From Candidatus Bipolaricaulota bacterium (GTDB lineage: Bacteria; Bipolaricaulota; Bipolaricaulia; M55B111): a stretch of DNA of 39,371 bases. Shown here piece after piece: positions 18,443 through 26,080 of this stretch. Location: NCBI GenBank assembly GCA_018334915.1, contig JAGXLB010000008.1:1-39371 (forward strand), written 5' to 3'. A program made the position numbers and the translations under genes. Under the pieces are notes generated by a model. The model saw nothing but the letters and a program-made list of their open reading frames with translations, had not been told where the DNA came from and did no database searches. The number at the start of each line of letters is the position of its first letter. Position 1 is the stretch's first letter.

Positions 18443-18910
18443 ATGAAAATCAATACATTTAACAAAAAGCTGGCAAATTTTTTACTACTTTCGACTATTA
18501 TTTGTTTGCTGGGAGTATTTTCGGTATCAACTTTCGTGCCCGTCCAGGCTGCCGAAACACACGGTGACGAGCTTGCAATAATTCAACTCATCCACGAGGG
18601 CCCGCACGAGACAGTTCTAATCGTCAACTTAACAACAGAGAAGATTGATCTTTGCGATTACAGTTTGAAGGCCGAAAAAGCCGGACTTACGTTCAATTTC
18701 GACGTGCAGGCCGACTGCAGAGTCACTGTAGCTCCTCTTAGCGTAATTCGTCTGCACAGCGGCGCGGGGTCCAGTCAGTATTACGCGAGCTGGAACGACG
18801 TTCCCTGGACCCAGCAAGACGTATGGGACGACAATTCCGATAAAGCAACCCTTATTGGTCCTGACGGAAACGTAACTTCAGCTTTCAGTTACGGAGAGGA
18901 CTACGAATAG
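18443..18910 (+). CDS. Exported lamin-tail-domain protein
   Basis: 155 residues. Residues 1-36 are a signal peptide with a probable cut at VQA-AE. The mature part is a lamin-tail domain (LTD), an immunoglobulin-like beta fold: the family pattern is seen in ELAIIQLIHEG, TVLIVNLTTEKIDLCDYSLK, and the closing VWDDNSDKATLIGPDGNVTSAFSYG. Two Cys (LCDY, ADCR) could form a disulfide. In bacteria LTD modules occur on secreted nucleases or cell-surface proteins; here the domain is alone, so its role is open. The start ATG follows a GGGGGTG-type site and a strong promoter; a strong terminator comes after it. Confidence 0.82.
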   Translation: MKINTFNKKLANFLLLSTIICLLGVFSVSTFVPVQAAETHGDELAIIQLIHEGPHETVLIVNLTTEKIDLCDYSLKAEKAGLTFNFDVQADCRVTVAPLSVIRLHSGAGSSQYYASWNDVPWTQQDVWDDNSDKATLIGPDGNVTSAFSYGEDYE

Positions 18911-18981
18911 CTTTTGAGAAAGGGCGATTAATTAGTCTTTTTCATAGCTCTCTATACTTCTAAAATAATCTTTCTAAGAGA

Positions 18982-19016
18982 CGACCCGGGATTTATTTCC
19001 CGGGTCGATTTTTTTT
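18982..19016 (+). terminator. Rho-independent terminator after lamin-tail gene
   Basis: CGACCCGGGA (18982-18991), loop TTTATT, TCCCGGGTCG (18998-19007), then A and eight T. The stem is ten perfect pairs. Confidence 0.9.
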
Positions 19017-19203
19017 CTGAGTGACATAATTCCCCGGTTTAGCAACCCGTTTGCTGTATAGATTTTATCTGAAGCAATCTTACCTTCACCAGTTACTATC
19101 ATATTTCTTTTCCTCCTATCCTGACAGGGTGGAAAAGCGATTTATTTATAACTATTATTAATTAGAAGTCTATATTATATCGAATTCCCTATGGAGGTCA
19201 AAA

Positions 19204-19962
19204 ATGTCAAAACATTTTATCTATATTACCTTCACTCTTCTTTTATTAGTCCTGCTAGCTGGTCTAATCGGAATGTCTGCTCTTGCGGCCGAGGAAAAAT
19301 CTGAGAAATCGGAAATACCTGCTATCGATCAACGGGAATACGAAAACTTAAAGACCGCCACCTTCGCTCTTGGCTGTTTCTGGGGCGGAGATGCAAGGTA
19401 CGGAGCAGTACCTGGAGTTATAAGGACCCGGGTCGGTTATGCCGGAGGAGCCATGGAAGATCCGACTTACCACGACCTGGGTAACCACACGGAATCGATT
19501 CAGGTAGATTTTAACCCGGAAGTCGTCTCGTACGAAGAGCTGGTAGATATTTTCTGGAATAGGCACGACCCGTACTCCGTAAGTTATAACACTCAATACG
19601 CCAATATACTTTTCTATCACGATGACTACCAGAAAAATATAGCCGAAAGAACGAACCGGGAACTAAATGAAGAGAGCAATCAGGAAGTCCAAACTCAGGT
19701 AAGACCGATAGAGAAATTTTACCCGGCGGAGCCTTACCACCAAAAATACCGATTGAAACAGAGTAGTCCATTTATCAGCGTACTGAATGATATATATCCG
19801 GACAGCGAAGACCTGAGAGATTCGACTGCCGCCGCCAGACTTAACGGCTTTCTGGCTGGCCACGGAACTCCGGATCAGGTAGAAGAGCTGGCGGATAAGC
19901 TCGGACTGACTGAAGACGCGAGGGGAAAACTACTTAACAGGTTCGGGTTAAATGGGAGCTGA
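19204..19962 (+). CDS. msrA: Exported peptide methionine sulfoxide reductase
   Basis: 252 residues. MsrA reduces methionine-S-sulfoxide in oxidised proteins. Residues 1-29 are a signal peptide or anchor ending near LAA-EE, so it works outside the membrane. The catalytic motif ALGCFWGG has Cys58; GYAGG (78-82), HTES with Glu97, and HDPYS with Asp122 are conserved. Cys58 is the only Cys, so there is no resolving cysteine within the protein, and an outside thiol partner is needed. About 50 extra residues (LNGFLAGHGTPDQVEELADK..., helical) follow the core. GGAGG precedes the ATG. The gene is not fused or linked to msrB here. Confidence 0.9.
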   Translation: MSKHFIYITFTLLLLVLLAGLIGMSALAAEEKSEKSEIPAIDQREYENLKTATFALGCFWGGDARYGAVPGVIRTRVGYAGGAMEDPTYHDLGNHTESIQVDFNPEVVSYEELVDIFWNRHDPYSVSYNTQYANILFYHDDYQKNIAERTNRELNEESNQEVQTQVRPIEKFYPAEPYHQKYRLKQSSPFISVLNDIYPDSEDLRDSTAAARLNGFLAGHGTPDQVEELADKLGLTEDARGKLLNRFGLNGS

Positions 19963-19977
19963 CGGCCAGCTTAAGGG

Positions 19978-20874
19978 CTAATTTCGAACTGTGGTAATGA
20001 TACCCGATATTACGGTTAACCCGCCGACTGCCTGCAACCAGCTAACGGGTTCTCCAAGCAGAACAAATGCCACAGTAAAGGCGACTATAGGCGTCATATT
20101 ATTAAATACTGCTGCTCTGGTGGGACCAATTGCCCTTACCGCCGTAAACCAAACAATATAACCGACTACAACTGCAAACACCGCTGCGTAAACCATTACT
20201 CCCCAGGAGGTAAGCGTCAGAGTAGACCAGTTCTGCGCCACGACTTTTCGTCCGGCGAATATCCATAATCCTCCCGTTCCAAATAACATGGTCACGGCCG
20301 TGAGCCTCAGTGGCGAGTACCGTTCAAGCAGGTCCCGGGAAAGTACCGTGTATAACGATAACGAAAGAGCTGCCGCTATCGTTAATATGTCCCCGGTGGT
20401 CTTCGAGCCCCCAAAGGATAGCCTGCCTTCCCCACCAAGCGTCACAAGGAAAACTCCGACAAAGGCCAGGATTATGCCCAGCCAGGCTCTTCTCGTAACG
20501 TCATCCTTCTTCAATATCCCGGAAATCAGGGCAGTCCAGATCGGCGAAGTAGCGATTAGAAGAGAGGAGTTCCCTGCAGTCGTGAGCGACAGTCCGTTGA
20601 TGAAAAAGATCTGGTAAATTGAATGACCCACAATTCCCAGGGCTGCCATTTTTAAGAGGTCGATCGGCGGCATTGTTCGCCAGCCTTCTTTTACCGTCAG
20701 AACGGTCAGAATTAATAGTGAAGCAATCGATAGCCTCACCACGTTGAAAGCAAGGGGTGGTACCCGGGAAATTACCCACTTGACGAAACTGAAATTGAAT
20801 CCCCAGATTACAACTACTAGTGCCAGAAGTATGTATACAATTGCCGGTCTTGTTTTGGATGTGGACATTTTCAC
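19978..20874 (-). CDS. EamA/DMT family transporter
   Basis: 298 residues with ten predicted membrane helices in two EamA repeats. Typical features are WGFNFSFVKWVISRVPPLAFNVVRLSIAS in the first repeat and AVRAIGPTRAAVFNNMTPIVAFTVAFVLLGEPVSWLQAVGGLTVISGI in the second. Members export or import small metabolites such as amino acids; the substrate cannot be told. The start is either GTG (20874) or ATG two codons on, and neither has a recognisable ribosome binding site, unlike nearly all other genes here, so a leaderless message is possible. It converges closely with msrA, 15 bases apart. Confidence 0.88.
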   Translation of the reverse strand: MKMSTSKTRPAIVYILLALVVVIWGFNFSFVKWVISRVPPLAFNVVRLSIASLLILTVLTVKEGWRTMPPIDLLKMAALGIVGHSIYQIFFINGLSLTTAGNSSLLIATSPIWTALISGILKKDDVTRRAWLGIILAFVGVFLVTLGGEGRLSFGGSKTTGDILTIAAALSLSLYTVLSRDLLERYSPLRLTAVTMLFGTGGLWIFAGRKVVAQNWSTLTLTSWGVMVYAAVFAVVVGYIVWFTAVRAIGPTRAAVFNNMTPIVAFTVAFVLLGEPVSWLQAVGGLTVISGIITTVRN

Positions 20875-21183
20875 AGATACTAATCAATGCTGGAAAGCAA
20901 TTCAAAGTTTTCTAACCAGGAGATACGAACTTGTCCCATTTTAACCTCCGGCGGACGGCGGAATAAATCCGGAAAAACTCTATACTTCCGATAGTCGAAA
21001 CTTCTGACCAGTTTTTGTCGGTAGACTTTTTGATTAGCGGAGTGGATTGGCTATAATTCAGATTGTATTGGACTTTAATGTGTATTTCGGGTCTAATAAA
21101 AATATCGGTAATTCTGGCTGAGGTGCACTGGTGCGACACTGGACCTGGCTTCTACCTGAATCACTCACTAAGGGGTGAAGTAA
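20875..21183. other. Divergent intergenic region
   Basis: 309 bases between the EamA gene and the aldo/keto reductase. The only clear signal is the promoter at 21030-21057, which would leave a leader of about 120 bases with a small GCAC/GTGC hairpin near 21126. I do not recognise a riboswitch. Confidence 0.45.
21030..21057 (+). promoter_or_regulatory. Promoter for aldo/keto reductase operon
   Basis: TTGATT (21030-21035), a 16-base spacer and a perfect TATAAT (21052-21057). Confidence 0.5.
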
Positions 21184-22044
21184 ATGATTGAACGAAGAGA
21201 TTTCGGCTCAACCGGGCACGAGAGTACAGTAACTCTGTTTGGAGGAGTGTCTCTCGCCGACGTAACTCAGGAAGAAGCAAACAGGACTCTCGAGGTCCTG
21301 CTCGAGTACGGCGTTAATCATATAGACACTTCTGCAAACTATGGTGATTCCGAACTTCGAATTGGACCCTGGATGGAAGAATATCGAGACCGTTTCTTCC
21401 TTGCCACAAAAACGGGAGAGAGAACTTACGATGAAGCCAAAGAAGATATACGAAATTCCCTCAACAGACTCCGAGTAGAGCAGATAGATCTGCTCCAATT
21501 ACATAACCTCATCCGGCCGGACGAGTGGGAAACTGCTTTTGGTGAAAACGGCGCCTTGAAGGCCGCTATAGAAGCGAAAGAGGAAGGTCTTGTCAGATTT
21601 CTGGGAGTAACCGGCCATTCTCTGAAGGTGCCAAAAATGCACATGAAGAGCCTGAGTGAGTACGATTTCGACTCCGTTCTGCTACCTTACAACTATCCTT
21701 TGATGCAGAACGAGGAGTACGCTTCCGATTTCGAAGAGCTTCTGGAGGTCTGCAGAGAGAGAGGAGTTGCTGTTCAAACGATAAAGTCGGTGGCCAGGAG
21801 GCGGTGGCATGAAGGTGAAAAGAACAGAGCTACCTGGTACAAACCATTGGAAGATCAGAAATACGTGGACCGTGCCGTAAGCTGGGTACTTGGAAGGTCC
21901 GACCTGTTCCTCAATACGGTTGGAGATATAGACTTACTTCCAAAAATACTTGATGCAGCAAGCCGGTTCGAGGAAAGACCTTCCAGCGGAGAAATGGAAA
22001 AAATGAGAAAAGAGAAAAAGATGGAGGCGCTGTGGCCGGAGTAA
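21184..22044 (+). CDS. Aldo/keto reductase
   Basis: 286 residues of the aldo/keto reductase barrel, NAD(P)H-dependent. The catalytic tetrad is visible as Asp48 (NHIDTS), Tyr53 (ANYGDSE), Lys76 (ATKTG) and His107 (LLQLHNL). It is shorter than most members and lacks a Cys-rich iron-sulfur tail. The C-terminal part ([27 protein letters not shown]) matches the group of bacterial oxidoreductases often annotated as general AKRs. AGGGGTGAAG precedes the ATG. The nitroreductase gene follows after 80 bases, and larBC after that, so a shared transcript is possible. Confidence 0.9.
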   Translation: MIERRDFGSTGHESTVTLFGGVSLADVTQEEANRTLEVLLEYGVNHIDTSANYGDSELRIGPWMEEYRDRFFLATKTGERTYDEAKEDIRNSLNRLRVEQIDLLQLHNLIRPDEWETAFGENGALKAAIEAKEEGLVRFLGVTGHSLKVPKMHMKSLSEYDFDSVLLPYNYPLMQNEEYASDFEELLEVCRERGVAVQTIKSVARRRWHEGEKNRATWYKPLEDQKYVDRAVSWVLGRSDLFLNTVGDIDLLPKILDAASRFEERPSSGEMEKMRKEKKMEALWPE

Positions 22045-22124
22045 TCGAGTTGTAGCACCACTCTGGTTTTAAACCAACCAACTGTCAGCGCCTGGTAAAA
22101 ATATTTACCAAAGGGGGTATTATC

Positions 22125-22640
22125 ATGGAAGTAAAAGACGCAGTTGAAATCCGAAGGTCGGTAAGGTCCTACAGGGACGAGAAGGTACCGCGAACCATTA
22201 TTAAAGATATTATGGAATCGGTCAGAATGGCTCCGTCTGCGAGCAACAGGCAGGACTGGAAGTTCGTCATAGTGGATGAAGAGACCGTCAAGGATCAACT
22301 TTATAAAGCCGCAAACGAGCAATCATTCGTCCGGGAGGCACCCGTGGTAATAGCAGGAGTAGCTACGGAACCGGAGGAAATGATGAGCTGTGGGGTTAAA
22401 GCGGGAACTGTGGATCTTTCAATTGCCCTCGACCACCTAACCCTGCGAGCAGCCGAAGAGGGACTGGGAACATGCTGGATCGGAGCGTTCGACCAGGATA
22501 AAACCAGGGAAATCCTCGAAATTCCGGAAGATCATAAAGTCATCTCTCTAATGCCTCTGGGTTACCCAAAGTACGACCTTACCCGGGAGGACAAGAAGAG
22601 AAAAAAGCTCGAAAAAATAATTAGCTATAACAATTTCTAG
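22125..22640 (+). CDS. Nitroreductase family flavoprotein
   Basis: 171 residues, an FMN-dependent reductase of the nitroreductase fold. The FMN-binding start RRSVRSY (10-16), MAPSASNRQDWKFV (about 31-44), and the later ALDHLTLRAAEEGLGTCWIGAFD and HKVISLMPLGYP are all family signatures. It is a short member, working as a homodimer in known cases. The substrate is unknown. AAAGGGGG lies before the ATG. It sits 53 bases ahead of larB. Confidence 0.9.
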   Translation: MEVKDAVEIRRSVRSYRDEKVPRTIIKDIMESVRMAPSASNRQDWKFVIVDEETVKDQLYKAANEQSFVREAPVVIAGVATEPEEMMSCGVKAGTVDLSIALDHLTLRAAEEGLGTCWIGAFDQDKTREILEIPEDHKVISLMPLGYPKYDLTREDKKRKKLEKIISYNNF

Positions 22641-22693
22641 GTCCTGATGGAAACGCAGGTTAATTGGGACAATTTTAAAAAACAGGAGTTTAA

Positions 22694-23497
22694 ATGAACA
22701 CTGAAAAACTCCGGGAGCTGCTAAACGAATTGAGTCAGGGAAAAGTTAACGTTGAAGACGTGATGCACCAACTCGAGGACCTCCCTTTCAAAAATCTGGA
22801 GCACACAAAAATTGACAGTCATAGGTCGCTCCGGAGAGGTGCACCAGAGGCCATTTACTGCGAGGACAAGACCGAAAACCAGGTCTTAGAAATTATCGAG
22901 GAAATGGTCCCGGAAAGTAGCGTGCTGGCTACGCGCGTGAACCCCAAAGTTCTTAAAAAGATACAAGATATATACCCCGAGGCACTGACCTATCCGGAGT
23001 CAAACCTTGCCTTTATAGGAGAATTTCCCGGCGACACCAGAGGTAAAGTCGCCGTGATTACCGCTGGTACTTCCGACATTCCGGTAGCCCGAAAATCAGA
23101 AGTCACGGCTCGTTCCATGGGCGTTGAAGTGGACACGATATTCGACGTCGGTGTCTCCGGCCTCCACAGGGTAATAAGTGTCAGGGACAGGATAGTTGAA
23201 GCCGACATGGCGATAGTAGTAGCGGGAATGGAAGGAGCTCTTCCAAGCGTGGTGGCGGGTTTGGTCGATACCCCCGTAGTAGCCGTGCCAACAGACGTCG
23301 GTTATGGAACAAATCTCGACGGAATTACTCCTCTTCTCGGGATGCTCAATGCCTGTGCGCCTGGCATAACGGTAGTCAATATCGGAGATGGATACGGGGC
23401 TGGCTATTTTGCGGCTGCAACCATCAATAAAATCAAGGACAATTCCAGGACTGCTTCAAAAAACGAGGGCAAGGAGGACAGTAATTATGACTGCTAG
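22694..23497 (+). CDS. larB: Nickel-pincer cofactor carboxylase LarB
   Basis: 267 residues. LarB carboxylates nicotinic acid adenine dinucleotide and hydrolyses the phosphoanhydride, the first step of nickel-pincer nucleotide synthesis. The N-terminal 110 residues are the LarB-specific part (LRELLNELSQGKVNVEDVM, EAIYCEDKT). The C-terminal domain is related to AIR carboxylase PurE (GTSDIPVARKSEVTARSMG, MEGALPSVVAGLVDTPVVAVPTDVGYG) and includes the Cys of NACAPG, the position known to act in LarB. A clear AGGAG lies before the ATG. It overlaps larC by 11 bases. Confidence 0.93.
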   Translation: MNTEKLRELLNELSQGKVNVEDVMHQLEDLPFKNLEHTKIDSHRSLRRGAPEAIYCEDKTENQVLEIIEEMVPESSVLATRVNPKVLKKIQDIYPEALTYPESNLAFIGEFPGDTRGKVAVITAGTSDIPVARKSEVTARSMGVEVDTIFDVGVSGLHRVISVRDRIVEADMAIVVAGMEGALPSVVAGLVDTPVVAVPTDVGYGTNLDGITPLLGMLNACAPGITVVNIGDGYGAGYFAAATINKIKDNSRTASKNEGKEDSNYDC

Positions 23498-24698
23498 CCG
23501 TACTGAAATACTGTTGGTTGAACCTTCTTCAGGCATAAGTGGAGATATGTTTATCTCCAGCCTGCTGAACCTGGGGCTGGACAGTAGTTGGTTAATAGAG
23601 AATATCAAAAAGGTTCTTCCCGAAGACCCGCAAATCAAGATCAGTGAAGGTAGCCGGGGCGGGATCTCGGGTACCACGTTTGAGGTGCGGGGTGGGGATG
23701 GAGCTAGCCGTAGAAACCTGAAAGATATTAAAGACCTCATTGAGCGCTCTTCTTTGCCCGAAGGTATAAAAAAACGGGCAACGAATATGTTCGAGCTGCT
23801 GGCCGAGGTTGAAGCCGACGTTCACGGCGTGGGCGTGAAAGAAGTCCATTTTCACGAAGTGGGAGCCCTGGACTCTATTGCGGACATCATCGGGGCGTCA
23901 GCGGGAGTCTGGAAGGTTGATCCCGACAGAGTATTCTCGACACCCGTAAACCTGGGGAGTGGCACGGTAGAGACCGCACATGGCGAACTACCGGTACCTG
24001 CCCCCGCCACAGCCGAAATTCTTCGAAGGTGCGAGGCTCCTTCCTATTCTACCGACGTAAACAAGGAATTAACGACTCCCACCGGCGCTCTTATTCTGGC
24101 CACTTTCGTCGACGACTTCTTTCGACCGAAAATGAAATCCCAGAAGATAGGATACGGAATTGGGTCCCATAAGGTTGAAGGGCGCGGAAATTTTCTCCGA
24201 ACCACCCTCGGTATCAGCGAGGAGGACAAAAATAACGGGGAAGGCGGACACGAACTCGTACTCGAAACAAATATAGACGACATGAACCCGGAACTGTTGC
24301 CGGTAGTGGAAGAGAAACTGCTCGAGGCAGGAGCACTTGACGTCTTTACAACTCCAGTCCAGATGAAAAAGAACCGCCCGGGAGTAAAACTCACCGTTAT
24401 TTGCGACCGTTATAAAGAGGAAAAACTTGCCAGAATAATTTTCCAGGAAACGACCACTCTGGGGATTCGAACCCGGGAAGTGGATCGATGGAAACTTGAC
24501 AGGGAAATAAAAAATCTGGAAACTGAATTCGGTCCCGTTAAAATAAAAATCGGTTACCTCGACGGCGAACCCGTCAACTACTCTCCCGAGTTTGAGTCCT
24601 GTCAGCGACTGGCCGAAGAAAACGACGTGTCGCTAAAAGAAGTCTACCGAGAAGCAATAGCTAGCACGAGAGAACAACTAGATATTCATTTAAGCTAG
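23487..24698 (+). CDS. larC: Nickel-pincer cofactor nickel insertase LarC
   Basis: 403 residues. LarC inserts nickel into the pincer nucleotide in a CTP-dependent reaction. The N-terminal half has EPSSGISGDMF (about 9-19) and the His-rich VEADVHGVGVKEVHFHEVGALDSIADIIG; the C-terminal half has LETNIDDMNPELLPVVEEKL and TPVQMKKNRPGVKLTVIC. Both halves are in one continuous frame, unlike lactobacilli, in which a programmed frameshift joins larC1 and larC2. The frame is open upstream to 23388, but AAGGAGG points to the ATG at 23487, inside the end of larB. No larE or larA is in this window. Confidence 0.93.
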   Translation: MTASRTEILLVEPSSGISGDMFISSLLNLGLDSSWLIENIKKVLPEDPQIKISEGSRGGISGTTFEVRGGDGASRRNLKDIKDLIERSSLPEGIKKRATNMFELLAEVEADVHGVGVKEVHFHEVGALDSIADIIGASAGVWKVDPDRVFSTPVNLGSGTVETAHGELPVPAPATAEILRRCEAPSYSTDVNKELTTPTGALILATFVDDFFRPKMKSQKIGYGIGSHKVEGRGNFLRTTLGISEEDKNNGEGGHELVLETNIDDMNPELLPVVEEKLLEAGALDVFTTPVQMKKNRPGVKLTVICDRYKEEKLARIIFQETTTLGIRTREVDRWKLDREIKNLETEFGPVKIKIGYLDGEPVNYSPEFESCQRLAEENDVSLKEVYREAIASTREQLDIHLS

Positions 24699-24756
24699 AC
24701 ATAGTACATAGTTTCCAGCATTAGCTTTTGCATTGAGTCAAATCAATTAGTCTTTC

Positions 24757-24774
24757 TCGAAGGGCTTCGATTTT
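24757..24774 (+). terminator. Possible terminator or operator after larC
   Basis: TCGAAG, GG, CTTCGA, then TTTT. The stem is short. GCTTCGATTTTAA here is repeated almost exactly as GCTTCGAATTTTAA just after the promoter of the lacI-type gene (near 24932), so these could be binding sites for that regulator instead. Confidence 0.35.
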
Positions 24775-24896
24775 AACCTCCCTCTTCTCACCTTCATGGA
24801 ACTGTTATTAGCCAGAAAAATATTTTCTTCTACTGGCGCATTCATAAAACCGTTATATAGGGTATTAGAGATGGTTCAATCATCAAAGTACAAAAC

Positions 24897-24925
24897 TTGA
24901 CAGGCATTTTCATCTTTGATACACT
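24897..24925 (+). promoter_or_regulatory. Promoter of the sugar operon
   Basis: TTGACA (24897-24902), exactly 17 bases, TACACT (24920-24925). This is the best promoter in the window. The near-palindrome AAAATCGCTTCGAATTTT (24927-24944) overlaps the expected transcription start and may be the operator of the LacI-type protein. Confidence 0.7.
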
Positions 24926-24966
24926 AAAATCGCTTCGAATTTTAAAGCAGGGAGTCTTAGTGAGTT

Positions 24967-26049
24967 ATGACAGATAAAGCGACGATTGAAGACGTTGCTC
25001 AAAAAGCTGGAGTTGCACCTTCCACCGTATCACTTGCACTTAACGGCAAACCAAATGTCAGTTCCGAGACGAGAAAAGCCGTCATCAAGGCCGCCAGGGA
25101 GCTCGATTATCAACCGCATTCAGCCGCAAAAAGTCTGGCCACAGGGCAATCCGAAACTATTGGACTGCTCATCCCAATAGAACTTAAAAGCGTTTTTTCC
25201 TCCACGGAATTCTTCCAGAAAATGATCTCCGGAATGCACAGAGCCGCAGGAGAAATGGGAATGACCCTTTCTCTCCAGATTGTTGAATCCGAAGAAGAGG
25301 CAATTGAGCGGATAGAATACGCAGCACGCTCCAACAGCGTTAGTGGTTCCGTAATTACCCACCCAACTAATGAAATGCCTTACCTTGAAGTCATCCGTAA
25401 GTACGATTACTCCGTGGTTTTCCTTGGTGATCCCGTCGAGAACGTGCCATACGTGGATAATGACAATATTGACGTAAGCAGAGTAGCCACGGAACACCTC
25501 ATAAACCACGGTCACGAAAGGATCGCGATGTTGTCCGGTCCGAGCAGGTTCACTGTTTCCAGAAACAGGCTAATGGGTTATAGGTCGGCGCTCGAGGAAG
25601 CTAGTCTACAATTCCAGGAAGAGCTCGTCTGGGAGTCCGATTTAAATGAACAATCTGCCTATGAAACAGTGCTAGCAAACGCGCCGGAACAGGATTTCTC
25701 GGCCATGTACGTCTCCGTGGAAGTTCAAGGGGTTGGGGCATTAAGAGCCCTGCGGGAGCTGGAATTAAAAGTACCGGACGAGGTAGCTCTAGTGGTTGTA
25801 GGGGAATCGGAACTGGCAAAACACCTTGCTTCGCCTCTGACTACGGTCGACCTAAACACTGAAAGGCTCGGCTATCTTTCAGCCAAAAAACTCATAAGGA
25901 TAATCAAAGGAAAGGAAGAAGAACCGCACTTAATAGTTCCTGCTGACCTTAAGATCAGGGAGTCGTGCGGCTGCAACAGAGTCGAAACAAAAACAGGAGG
26001 TGAAAAAAACAAAAATTTAACTCAAAGAAGGAGCAACATTGATGGATAG
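24967..26049 (+). CDS. LacI-family transcriptional regulator
   Basis: 360 residues. The N-terminal LacI helix-turn-helix and hinge are clear (ATIEDVAQKAGVAPSTVSLA, then VSSETRKAVIKAARELDYQP, AAKSLATG). A periplasmic-binding-protein-like sensor domain follows (TIGLLIP at 66-72 to RESCGC near 335), with conserved pieces such as HGHERIAMLSGP and LTTVDLNTERLGYLSAKKLI. The last 24 residues (VETKTGGEKNKNL...) run past the usual family end and are low in structure. It is first in the sugar operon and probably represses it, being released by a sugar or oligosaccharide. Confidence 0.93.
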   Translation: MTDKATIEDVAQKAGVAPSTVSLALNGKPNVSSETRKAVIKAARELDYQPHSAAKSLATGQSETIGLLIPIELKSVFSSTEFFQKMISGMHRAAGEMGMTLSLQIVESEEEAIERIEYAARSNSVSGSVITHPTNEMPYLEVIRKYDYSVVFLGDPVENVPYVDNDNIDVSRVATEHLINHGHERIAMLSGPSRFTVSRNRLMGYRSALEEASLQFQEELVWESDLNEQSAYETVLANAPEQDFSAMYVSVEVQGVGALRALRELELKVPDEVALVVVGESELAKHLASPLTTVDLNTERLGYLSAKKLIRIIKGKEEEPHLIVPADLKIRESCGCNRVETKTGGEKNKNLTQRRSNIDG

Positions 26050-26080
26050 ACTACTTATCTTTAAAAGGAGGTTAAACTTC

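Noticed and set aside
21060-21183. Riboswitch in the leader of the aldo/keto reductase gene
   Set aside because: Only a four-pair hairpin is visible and no known riboswitch core motif was recognised.
23388-23486. Longer N-terminus for LarC
   Set aside because: The extra 33 residues lie within larB in another frame, and a clear AAGGAGG points to the ATG at 23487.
23487-24698. Programmed frameshift in larC
   Set aside because: Both LarC halves are in one uninterrupted frame of normal length.
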